DNA from: Myxococcales bacterium
Lineage (GTDB): Bacteria; Myxococcota_A; Polyangia; Polyangiales; Polyangiaceae
Direction: 5' to 3'
Length of the DNA stretch: 61,458 nucleotides
Assembly (NCBI GenBank): GCA_016191785.1
Contig: JACPVJ010000037.1
Span: 1-61,458, forward strand
This document shows positions 54,222 to 61,458 of the stretch, piece after piece. The position numbers were made by a program, and so were the translations under genes. The notes beneath the pieces are model-generated. The model did not search any database and was not told where the DNA came from. It saw nothing but the letters and a program-made list of their open reading frames with translations. Position 1 is the first letter of the stretch. Every line of letters starts with the position of its first letter.

Positions 54222-56585
54222 GTGCGAGTCGTGACCGCCCTCGATCGGCTCCGCGGCGCCGGCCTGGCCGGGGTGGTCGCGCTCTCTGTCGCGAGCTGCG
54301 CCGACCGACCGCTGTCGCCGGCGTCGCCGGGCACCACCAACGTGTTCGTGCAGGACATCCGCCAGACCGAGCTCGACAAGATCGACCTGCTCTTCGTGAT
54401 CGACAACTCTGCGTCCATGGCAGACAAGCAGGCCATGCTGGCGGAAGCGGTGCCCCAGCTCCTCAGGCGCCTGGTTCTGCCCCGCATCGCCCCCTCGACC
54501 GGCAAGCCCGAGTTCGAGCCGATCGTGGACATCCACATCGGCGTCGTCTCTTCGAGCCTGGGCGGCCACGGGGGCGACGCGTGCTCCAAGACCGCGCCCA
54601 ACGCGAACCCGACTCAAAACGATCACGGCCACCTGATCGGCTCGGTCCGCCCGAGCGCGGCGCTCGAGAGCCATCAGGGCTTGGGCTTCTTGTGGTGGGA
54701 CCCGACGGGCTACGAGGCCACGCCCCCCGGTGAAGGCGACCTGAGCTCTCTCCTCAGAACCTTCGCTGAGCACGTGAGCGCCACCGGTGAGTCCGGGTGC
54801 GGCTACGAGGCCCAGCTCGAGTCCTGGTATCGCTTCCTGATCGATCCGGCGCCGCCCGCCGACGTGGTGGTCGTGAACGGGATCGCGCAGCCGAAGGGCG
54901 TGGACGAGGTCGTCGTGCAGCAGCGAAAGGACTTCTTGCGGCCCAATTCGCTGGTCGCCATCGTGATGCTCTCCGACGAGAACGACTGCTCGATCGTCGA
55001 CGGTGGCCGCAACTGGCTCGCCGCCCAGAACGGGGCCCACCTGCCGCGCGCCGCGTCGAGCTGCGCTCAGGATCCAGACAGCCCGTGTTGCCGCCCGTGC
55101 GACTCGGTCGAAACCTCACCCCCGGCGGGCTGTCCGCCCCTGACCGGGGATCCGGAGTGCGCCAAGGGCGTCTGGGACGACGCGGGCGATCACCCGAACC
55201 TGCGCTGCTGGCAGCAGAAGCAGCGCTTCGGCGCAGACTTCTTGTACCCGACCCGGCGCTACGTGGAAGCGCTGAGCCAGCCGCGCATCTGCCCGACCTG
55301 GGACGCCAACGGCCCGGTAGGCTGCCAGTACCAAGACCCAGACGCGCCCGGGTACCGGGTGTGCAACCCGCTCTACGTGGGCGATCTGAACGCGCCCGAC
55401 GAGTGCGAGACCGGCAGCCGCGACCCGGCGTTGATCTACTTCGCCGGCGTCGTCGGCGTGCCCTGGCAAGACATCGCCACCGACGACACCCTCAACGATC
55501 CCACCCGGCTCGAATTCCTGACCGCCGACAAAATCGCCGAAAGAGACCGATGGAAGTGGCTGGTGCCCGAGTGCGCCCGCACCGTGTCCGACCAGCCGTG
55601 GAGGCCCGAGAACGACCTGCCGCGGGCGATAGGCATCTGCGACCAGTGGAACCGCCTGGATCAGCCTGACGACGCGCTGATGATCGAGTCGAGCTTGCCG
55701 CGCACCGGTACGGCCCTCGCCCTCGGCGTGCCCCTGGCGCATCCGAGCGGCGGGGACCTGGCCAACCCCATCAACGGTCACGAGTGGAACACTTCCGATG
55801 GCAACCTGCAGTACGCCTGCATCTTCGAGCTGCCCAAGGCCAGGGACTGCGGAGCCCGCGGCTCGGGCGCCTGTGACTGCGATGACGCCGGCATCGGCAT
55901 CGCGAACAACCCGCTCTGCCAGAGCGGGAGCGGTGAGTACACCACGCTCCAGCGATACGCGAAGGCCTTCCCCGGCACCCGAGAGCTCCAGGTGCTGAAG
56001 GACTTCGGCACCAACAGCATCGTGGGCAGCATCTGCCCGAAGGTCACCGACGGCGACAAAGGCGACCCGAGCTACGGGTACAACCCGGCGGTCGCTGCCA
56101 TCACCGAGCGCCTGGCGGCCATGCTCGACACGCTCTGCCTGAACCGACCCGTGGCGTTTCCGCGCGGTCCCGACGGCGAGCCCGACGTGTCGGCCATCCC
56201 CCGGTGCGCCGTGGTCGAGGTGCTGCCGAAGCACGGCGCGTGCGGCGCGTGCGACTCGAGCCGCGGCCGATCCGAGGTCGACCCGGTGGTGATCCCGCCC
56301 GTGCTCGACCGCCTGTATCAGACCGGGCAGTGCATGGGCGCGAGCTGCACCACCGACCACTATTGTCTGTGTGCCATCGACTACGCGAAAGATCGGGAGA
56401 CCTGCGAGCAGACGGGTGACCAGCCGAACAACTTCGGGTGGTGCTACGTCGACCCTTCACAGGGCGTGGGGAACCCTGCGCTGGTCGAAGACTGCCATCC
56501 GGCACGGCAGCTGATCTTCAGCGGGAACGACACCCCGATCAGCGGTGCGACGGTGGTCCTGACCTGCCTCGGCGCTCCGCGGTGA
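54222..56585 (+). CDS. Large VWA-like lipoprotein
   Basis: A 787-residue protein from GTG 54222 (GTG 54231 also possible). Lipobox SVASC (Cys about 26). The VWA-type metal site DKIDLLFVIDNSASMADKQ is at about 52-70. The C-terminal 700 residues are Cys-rich (CCRPCDSVETSPPAGCPP, CGACDSSRGRS) and include long insertions. A myxobacterial family of this type is common; members may bind surface ligands. The 135 bp upstream shows no clear promoter. No enzyme motif seen. Confidence 0.85.
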   Translation: MRVVTALDRLRGAGLAGVVALSVASCADRPLSPASPGTTNVFVQDIRQTELDKIDLLFVIDNSASMADKQAMLAEAVPQLLRRLVLPRIAPSTGKPEFEPIVDIHIGVVSSSLGGHGGDACSKTAPNANPTQNDHGHLIGSVRPSAALESHQGLGFLWWDPTGYEATPPGEGDLSSLLRTFAEHVSATGESGCGYEAQLESWYRFLIDPAPPADVVVVNGIAQPKGVDEVVVQQRKDFLRPNSLVAIVMLSDENDCSIVDGGRNWLAAQNGAHLPRAASSCAQDPDSPCCRPCDSVETSPPAGCPPLTGDPECAKGVWDDAGDHPNLRCWQQKQRFGADFLYPTRRYVEALSQPRICPTWDANGPVGCQYQDPDAPGYRVCNPLYVGDLNAPDECETGSRDPALIYFAGVVGVPWQDIATDDTLNDPTRLEFLTADKIAERDRWKWLVPECARTVSDQPWRPENDLPRAIGICDQWNRLDQPDDALMIESSLPRTGTALALGVPLAHPSGGDLANPINGHEWNTSDGNLQYACIFELPKARDCGARGSGACDCDDAGIGIANNPLCQSGSGEYTTLQRYAKAFPGTRELQVLKDFGTNSIVGSICPKVTDGDKGDPSYGYNPAVAAITERLAAMLDTLCLNRPVAFPRGPDGEPDVSAIPRCAVVEVLPKHGACGACDSSRGRSEVDPVVIPPVLDRLYQTGQCMGASCTTDHYCLCAIDYAKDRETCEQTGDQPNNFGWCYVDPSQGVGNPALVEDCHPARQLIFSGNDTPISGATVVLTCLGAPR

Positions 56586-56603
56586 GTCCCTGGCGCTGCG
56601 CCC

Positions 56604-57125
56604 TCACGGCTCGGGCGGCACCGCCGCGCTGCAGATGCTCTCCGCACAGGTGACGACCGACGTGTACTCGCGATCCACCTTTCCGTCGCCATCGAGATCC
56701 GCCCCCGCGATGGCCTTGCCGCTGCCCGGGCCCGTGACCTGCCACTCGTACTGGAAGTACTGCGGCATGCCCATCGAGAAGCCCGCGCAGGCATAGGTCG
56801 CGTGCGACCACTCTGCTGGGCTCGACATGTATTTCTTGCCGGACACACCCGACAAGCTTGCCGGCACCGGCGGCGCGCTCGGTGGCAAGACCGCGCCGCT
56901 GGCGGTGGTGCCGCCGCCCGTCTCGGCGCACCGAGCGATGCCACGGCCCAGGCGGTACGCCTCGCTCTTGCCCTCGGCGCCCTTCGCCCGGGACAGGTAG
57001 TTGCGAAAACCCGCGACGCCCAGCGCCGCAAGAATGCCGACGATCACCAGCACCACCGCGAGCGCTGCACCGACCACCGCGAGCACCACGACCAGCGTGC
57101 TCTTTCCCTTGGGTGCGTCCGTCAT
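56604..57125 (-). CDS. Pilin-like membrane protein
   Basis: A 173-residue protein from ATG 57125. Residues 8-35 (KSTLVVVLAVVGAALAVVLV) are a membrane helix continued by GILAALGVAGFRNYLSRAKG, the pattern of the N-terminal helix of type IV pilins and pseudopilins, though without a clear prepilin peptidase site near the start. The periplasmic part has a Cys pair and a DLDGDGKVDREY calcium-type loop as in GspG-like proteins. It lies 30 bp after the FGE-like gene on the same strand. Confidence 0.75.
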   Translation of the reverse strand: MTDAPKGKSTLVVVLAVVGAALAVVLVIVGILAALGVAGFRNYLSRAKGAEGKSEAYRLGRGIARCAETGGGTTASGAVLPPSAPPVPASLSGVSGKKYMSSPAEWSHATYACAGFSMGMPQYFQYEWQVTGPGSGKAIAGADLDGDGKVDREYTSVVTCAESICSAAVPPEP

Positions 57126-57154
57126 GACCGCGTCGTACCATTTGTCGGCCCCGG

Positions 57155-58045
57155 TCACTTCGGATCGGCGCAGCAGCGAAAGCCCGTCGAGTAGTCGTGA
57201 TAGTCGAACGGGTGCCCGAGGGTGCGGTACTCGCAGCCCTCGCCGTTCTGGAAGGTGTCCATGAAAAAGCCCCCGAAGAACGTGCCGTCGGGGTCGTTCA
57301 CCCACTCGTGCTGGTTGCCGACCATGTCGTACACGCCGTACTCGTTGGCGCATTTCGAGAAAGCCCCGGTGGGCGTGGTGGTGTTCGGCAGCTCGAGCAG
57401 GCGCTTGTCGTTCATGAAGCGCGGGTGCCACATCAGCTTCTCGTCGGTGGCGTCGAGCGGGTCCTTCTTCCAGAGAATGGGCACCGGGTGGTTGTCGAGC
57501 ACCTGGAAGCGGTCGTTGCACGTGTTCGCTTTGCGCTGATCGCCGTAGGGGTAGCGCGTGAGCTTGGGGCCGCGGCAGGCCCGCACCCACTCGTCGACCT
57601 CGCACAGCCGCTTGCCCGCGTTCTCGCAGACGCGCGCGGCCTGCTTGCCGCTGATGTAGCCCTGAGCCCGCACGCCCTTCTTGCTGATCGCGCGCACCTC
57701 GCCCTCGATGCCGTCCACGTTCTGATTGAACGGGTGGGGCACGGTCGACCCGTCGGCCTTCACTCGCACCACCGACGCCTCCCACCGGTCGATGCAGTAG
57801 GGGCCCTGGTAGCGCTGCACCAGCGCCATGCCCTCGGGGCAGCTCTGCGCTGCCACCTCGGGCAGAGCGGTGGCAGCGGGCGCGGGCGCGGGCACGGGCT
57901 CTGCCACCGGCGCCGAGGTCATGGGCAGCGGCTCGCTCGCCACGCGCTTCACGTTCGGCTTCGGCGGCTCTGCCGGCGGCGCCAAGACGGGCGCGGCGCA
58001 GGCCGAGAGCACCAGCCCGAGCGCGCTCAGTCGACGGATCCCCAT
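57155..58045 (-). CDS. Formylglycine-generating-enzyme (SUMF1)-like lipoprotein
   Basis: A 296-residue lipoprotein (lipobox VLSAC). The FGE-sulfatase/C-lectin-like fold is seen in CIDRWEASV near residue 83, ARVCENAGKRLCEVDEWVRACRG near residue 137, YPYGDQR, ANEYGVYDMVGNQHEWVND near residue 235 and the terminal FRCCADPK. Most family members outside true FGE lack sulfatase-maturing activity and act as binding or other oxidases. The Cys pair at the end resembles but is not exactly the copper site of FGE. It overlaps the saccharopine dehydrogenase-like gene end by 19 bp. Confidence 0.85.
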   Translation of the reverse strand: MGIRRLSALGLVLSACAAPVLAPPAEPPKPNVKRVASEPLPMTSAPVAEPVPAPAPAATALPEVAAQSCPEGMALVQRYQGPYCIDRWEASVVRVKADGSTVPHPFNQNVDGIEGEVRAISKKGVRAQGYISGKQAARVCENAGKRLCEVDEWVRACRGPKLTRYPYGDQRKANTCNDRFQVLDNHPVPILWKKDPLDATDEKLMWHPRFMNDKRLLELPNTTTPTGAFSKCANEYGVYDMVGNQHEWVNDPDGTFFGGFFMDTFQNGEGCEYRTLGHPFDYHDYSTGFRCCADPK

Positions 58046-59199
58046 CGCTCCGTCACCTCGATGCCGCGCGCGCGCACGGCGCTGACGAAGGGCCCGAGCG
58101 GCACCGCGAGCTCGCCCGGCAGCACGCCGCGCTTCTCGATCGCTCCGGCGCCGAGCATGTAGGCCACGACCGCGGCGGGGTACGACGTGGTGCGAGCCAT
58201 GGCGCTGTGCCCGGTACGCGGGTCGTGCCGGTCGATGACCTCGTACACCAAGCGCTGGGCCTTGCCGTCCTTCGTGCCGTCCACCGCGACGCGGACCAAC
58301 GCGACGTCGGTGTCGTCATCGGACAGCGACCGCTCGAGGAGCTTTTCGGTGAACTGACGCGGAACCACGCCGTCCACCGGCTTCTCGGACAAGAGCCCGA
58401 TGGCGTGCATCCCGGCGAAGGCCTGCATGTGCCCGGGGTACCGGATGGTCTTGTAGTCCAGGTTTCGGACCTTGTGCTTCAGCGTCCGCGGCAATGTGGA
58501 CGACCCGCCCGAGGTGTTGAACGCCTCGAGCGTGCCGAAGGGATACGGGAACTCGATGGGCTCGGCCTCGGTCAGCGAGGGGATGCGCACGATCTTGCCG
58601 TCGCGCAGCGCCTCGGCCGGCTCGAGGTACTCGTTGGTGAGGCCGCGGACCGCGAACAGCATGCGGTAGTTGAGCGGCGGCTTCGGATGGGCGGGCAGCC
58701 CCCCGACGCGGATCCTGACGCTCTCGGCCGCGTCCATGCGCTCGACGCCGTGGGCCGCGAACAGGCAGGCCATGCCCGGCGCCAGGCCGCAGTCCGGCAC
58801 CACCGTCACGCCGTTTCGCTTCGCGGCCTCGTCCAGCGCGAGCTGCTTCTCGACCACGAAGAGGTTCCCGCCGAGATCGCACATGTGGCAGCGCGCCTCG
58901 ATGGCCGCGCGCGTCAGGTCGACGTTGTAGCGATAGTCGGAGCACGAGAGCATCACGTCGAAGCCGTCGAGCAACCGGGTGAGCGAAGCCCCCTCGTCCA
59001 GATCGAAGCGAGCCGCATCGATCTTCGCGCTCGACTCGGGCGCGGTGGCCGCCAAGAGCCTGCCGAGCTCGTGCTCGGCCGTCTTCAGCGCCTCGGCGTC
59101 CCGGTCGACCAGGCGCACGGACGCCACCCCGGGCTGCCGGGCGAGATCCCACGCCGCGGCGCGACCCATCCTACCCGCACCCAGAACCATTGCTCGCAT
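58027..59199 (-). CDS. Saccharopine dehydrogenase-like oxidoreductase
   Basis: A 390-residue protein. Rossmann motif MVLGAGRMGRAAAWDLA at 4-20, SCSDYRYNVDLTRAAIEA near 90, CDLGG near 110 and DCGLAPGMACLFAAHG near 135 match the saccharopine dehydrogenase (glutamate-forming)/carboxynorspermidine dehydrogenase family. The C-terminal domain has LEAFNTSGGSSTLPRT and KTIRYPGHMQ. If it makes or uses aminoadipate semialdehyde, the aldehyde dehydrogenase 1.1 kb away would be the next step of lysine breakdown. Confidence 0.9.
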   Translation of the reverse strand: MRAMVLGAGRMGRAAAWDLARQPGVASVRLVDRDAEALKTAEHELGRLLAATAPESSAKIDAARFDLDEGASLTRLLDGFDVMLSCSDYRYNVDLTRAAIEARCHMCDLGGNLFVVEKQLALDEAAKRNGVTVVPDCGLAPGMACLFAAHGVERMDAAESVRIRVGGLPAHPKPPLNYRMLFAVRGLTNEYLEPAEALRDGKIVRIPSLTEAEPIEFPYPFGTLEAFNTSGGSSTLPRTLKHKVRNLDYKTIRYPGHMQAFAGMHAIGLLSEKPVDGVVPRQFTEKLLERSLSDDDTDVALVRVAVDGTKDGKAQRLVYEVIDRHDPRTGHSAMARTTSYPAAVVAYMLGAGAIEKRGVLPGELAVPLGPFVSAVRARGIEVTERWGSVD

Positions 59200-59239
59200 C
59201 TGCGAGCGGGTCTAGCGCTTCGAGCGCCGGGTTTCCAGC

Positions 59240-60166
59240 TCACTTGCAGACGGTCACGCTGGGGCTGTTCTGGCAGTCGTAGTCCGAGCAGTCCACGTAC
59301 CCGTCGCCGTCGTTGTCCAGCTTGTCGCTGCAGGCCGTGTCGTTGGTCTCGGGGCCCGGTGGGCCCTTGCAGATCGTGACGCTGGGGTTCTTGCTGCACG
59401 AGAAGTCGAGGCAATCGACGAAGCCGTCGCCGTCGTTGTCCTTCTTGTCGCCGCAGGTCGCGTTCGAGTCCTCGGTGGCGCCGCCCGTTCCGCCGCCGCC
59501 GCCGGTTCCGCCGCCGCCGGTGCCACCTACCGCGCCGGTTCCGCCGACCGCGCCGGTTCCGCCGGTTCCGCCGACCGCGCCGGTTCCGCCGACTGCGCCG
59601 GTTCCGCCGGTTCCGCCGGTGCCACCTACCGCGCCGGTTCCGCCGACCGCGCCGGTTCCGCCGGTTCCGCCGACCGCGCCCGTTCCGCCGCCGCCACTGG
59701 CGCCGCCGGTTCCACCGCCGTCGCAAAGGCCGCTCTGCTCGTAGGCCGCGAGCGCGCTCTTGCATCCCGTCTCGGGGTCACTGCTCTTCTTGTAGGCCGC
59801 CAGGGCGGTCTCGCACTGTGGCCCGAAGGTCGCGTCACCGCTCGCGCAGCACGCCTCGAGATCTCCGCAGGCCGTGCCCGACCCGCCGCCGCCCCCGGTG
59901 CCGCCGGCGCCGTAGCAGGCGCCGGCCTGAGTGTAGCCCTGCAGCGCCGACGCGCAGGACTGCGCCGCGTTCGCGCCCGCCGAGAGCTGATTCGCCTGGT
60001 CGTGGCACTGCTTGTTCGCTGCCGGCTCTTCCAGCGCTTCGCAACACCCGCGCAACGCCTCGCACTCGGCCACGCTGCCGCCGCCCCCACCACCGGAGCT
60101 GCTGCAAGCGACGGCCAAGGTGCCCGCGAAGATCAGGCCCAGCTTCAGACGGAGTCGGCGTGACAT
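59240..60166 (-). CDS. Gly-rich lipoprotein with Cys modules
   Basis: A 308-residue lipoprotein from ATG 60166. Lipobox AVAC (Cys about 21). Two Cys-rich segments with ECEALRGCCEALEEP and CGDLEACCASGD frame a helical region, then a Gly/Thr/Ala/Val minisatellite of GGTGAVGGT units at about 59490-59700, and two terminal CxDxxDNDGDGxVDCxDxxC modules. The last modules look like calcium-binding Asp-rich loops (thrombospondin type 3-like). Function unknown; the repeat region may vary in length. Confidence 0.87.
   Translation of the reverse strand: MSRRLRLKLGLIFAGTLAVACSSSGGGGGGSVAECEALRGCCEALEEPAANKQCHDQANQLSAGANAAQSCASALQGYTQAGACYGAGGTGGGGGSGTACGDLEACCASGDATFGPQCETALAAYKKSSDPETGCKSALAAYEQSGLCDGGGTGGASGGGGTGAVGGTGGTGAVGGTGAVGGTGGTGGTGAVGGTGAVGGTGGTGAVGGTGAVGGTGGGGTGGGGGTGGATEDSNATCGDKKDNDGDGFVDCLDFSCSKNPSVTICKGPPGPETNDTACSDKLDNDGDGYVDCSDYDCQNSPSVTVCK
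59490..59700. repeat. In-frame minisatellite encoding Gly/Thr/Ala/Val repeats
   Basis: Repeats such as GTTCCGCCGACCGCGCCG (plus strand) with minor changes encode GAVGGTG units in the lipoprotein at 59240-60166. Repeat unit lengths are multiples of 3, so copy changes would keep frame. Confidence 0.85.
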
Positions 60167-60310
60167 GGCATTCGTGCCTGGGGTGGCGGCGTTCCTACGC
60201 CGAAAGCCTGCCTTTCTTCCCACCCCCCGCCGGCATGCGCAAGGCGAGAGGGGAGCGCAGGTGCATCCGGGGTTGCACGCTCCGCCCGTCCATCGCATGT
60301 CCCCGCCCCA

Positions 60311-61458
60311 TGGAGACGCGGCCTCAGACGAACCTCCCGAACACCCTGATCGTGGGCAACTGGATCGGACCGAAGGAGATCCCTCCCGGTGCCGAGACCT
60401 TCGAGCGCAGGAGCCCGGCCAACCGGGACGACCTGGTGACGGTGGCGCCGCTCTCGACCCGCGACGACGTGAAGAACGCCTGCCTCGCGGCCCGCGAGGC
60501 GCAGAAGGTCTGGGGTCGCGTGCCCGCGCCGCAGCGCGCCCAGGTGCTCACGCGGTTGGCCGCCCTCTTGAGCGAGAGCAAAGAGCAGCTCTCGCGCTTC
60601 ATCTCGCGCGAGGTCGGCAAGCCGCTTCGCGAGGCGCGAGGCAGCGTGCAAGAGGCGATCGACACCGCCGAGTTCTTCATGAGCGAAGGCAGGCGCCTCT
60701 ACGGTCAGACCGTCCCGAGCGAGCTTCGCGACAAGGAGCTCTTCACGTACCGCCGGCCGATCGGTGTGGTCGGGATGATCACCGCGGGCAACTTCCCGAT
60801 CGCCGTGCCGGCGTGGAAGATGGTGCCGGCGCTCTTGTGCGGCAATTCCGTGGTGTGGAAGCCCAGCGACGACGCCCCGGGCATCGCGGCCCTCTTCGCC
60901 GATCTGTGGCGCCGCGCCGGCTTGCCCGATGGCGTGATCAACGTGGTGCACGGCCGCGGCGCGGGCAGCGCCGGCGAATGGCTGATCGAGACCATCGACG
61001 CGGGGCTGCTCGACAAGGTCTCGTTCACCGGCTCGACCAACGTCGGGCGCAAGATCGGCGAGGCTTGCGGCCGAAATCTGCAGATCCCGAGCCTCGAGCT
61101 CGGAGGCAAGAACCCCCTGGTCATCCTGGCCGACGCCGATCTCGAGCTGGCGGTCGAAGGCGCCCTTTGGGCTTCGTTCGGCACCGCCGGTCAGCGCTGC
61201 ACCAGCTGCGGCAACATCATCGTGGACAAGCGCGTCGCCCAGAACGTGCGCTCCGAGCTGCTCCGCCGCGCCAAGGCGCTCAAGATCGGTGACCCGACCA
61301 GCGAGGCCATCGACTATGGCCCGTTCATCAACGAGCGATTCCTCGAGAAGTGGATCGAGCAGCGCGCGGTCGGCGTCGAAGACGGGGCCGAGCTCTTGCT
61401 CGACGGCAAGCGCATCGTGCCGGGGGAGGAGCCCGCGGGTTTCAGCGGCGACGCGACC
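60311..61458 (+). CDS. Aldehyde dehydrogenase, N-terminal 382 residues (runs off the right edge)
   Basis: NAD(P)-dependent aldehyde dehydrogenase from ATG 60311. Visible motifs are GNFPIAVPAWKMVPALLCGN (oxyanion Asn about 156), KPSDDAP (Lys about 180), FTGSTNVGRKIG, SLELGGKNPLV (catalytic Glu about 260) and FGTAGQRCTSCG (catalytic Cys about 294). The GTAGQRCT form is close to aminoadipate semialdehyde dehydrogenases (ALDH7). With the saccharopine dehydrogenase-like gene this hints at lysine catabolism. The gene has no stop before base 61458. Confidence 0.93.

Overview
The window is very GC-rich with strong GC3 bias and is packed with features typical of large-genome myxobacteria (Myxococcota, Polyangiales/Sorangium-like): two eukaryote-like Ser/Thr kinases, many Gly/Ala- and Cys-rich lipoproteins, VWA lipoproteins, TIGR04551-like outer-membrane proteins, PEGA/TPR proteins and a GspC-like protein. 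The taxonomic call is inference from content; no rRNA or ribosomal-protein gene is present.

Layout. 1-5561: a partial Pro-rich secreted protein, a membrane-anchored kinase, a Cys-module lipoprotein, and the coupled oxidative pentose phosphate operon zwf-opcA-pgl. 5515-11045: a cassette inserted at the 3' end of pgl. 11018-13685: a VWA lipoprotein and UDP-glucose dehydrogenase. 13644-17857: a second cassette inserted at the 3' end of that dehydrogenase gene. 17860-26538: TerB-like and membrane proteins, then a leftward alpha-glucan operon (glgE, glgX, an unknown 283-aa gene, glgB). 26421-28100: a RAYT-like (REP-associated transposase) gene with REP-like palindromes and tandem repeats. 28099-34061: a divergent pair of sulfatase-fold membrane enzymes, a flippase-like protein and a sugar epimerase. 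34145-39924: outer-membrane protein, lipoprotein, TPR/PEGA protein, kinase and two small genes. 39955-43733: GH130-like enzyme plus glycosyltransferase. 43831-45682: Cys-repeat lipoprotein and GspC-like protein. 45850-50980: an accessory island with tRNA-like genes, tRNA 3' fragments, a 190-bp direct repeat bounding a VapBC cassette, and a leftward HNH - JAB protease - small protein - E1-like run. 50977-54086: outer-membrane protein, a probable selenoprotein with a UxxC redox motif, a small Cys-rich lipoprotein, and a PqqD/flavin decarboxylase/methyltransferase fusion. 54222-61458: VWA lipoprotein, pilin-like protein, FGE-like protein, saccharopine dehydrogenase-like protein, Gly-rich lipoprotein and a partial aldehyde dehydrogenase.

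Main discoveries. (1) Two cassettes of about 5.5 and 4.2 kb sit exactly at the 3' ends of host genes and are closed on the far side by a perfect copy (61 and 43 bp) of that gene end including its stop codon. Both carry the same kind of cargo: promoter, GGGAGG ribosome site, ATG, simple-sequence repeat, secreted endonuclease/exonuclease/phosphatase-fold protein, then small lipoproteins. No integrase is visible. A VapBC cassette at the E1-like gene and a 121-bp footprint at 18441 show the same topology. (2) In both large cassettes the lead gene is out of frame with its best start, across a (GCAC)15 tract in one and a G8 tract in the other, which is what phase-variable contingency loci look like. 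(3) An in-frame TGA lies at the first position of a thioredoxin-type motif in a lipoprotein (U-S-A-C). (4) A three-domain PqqD + cysteine-decarboxylase-type flavoprotein + methyltransferase fusion follows a small Cys-rich lipoprotein. (5) JAB, a small candidate ubiquitin-like protein and an E1-like gene sit head to tail.
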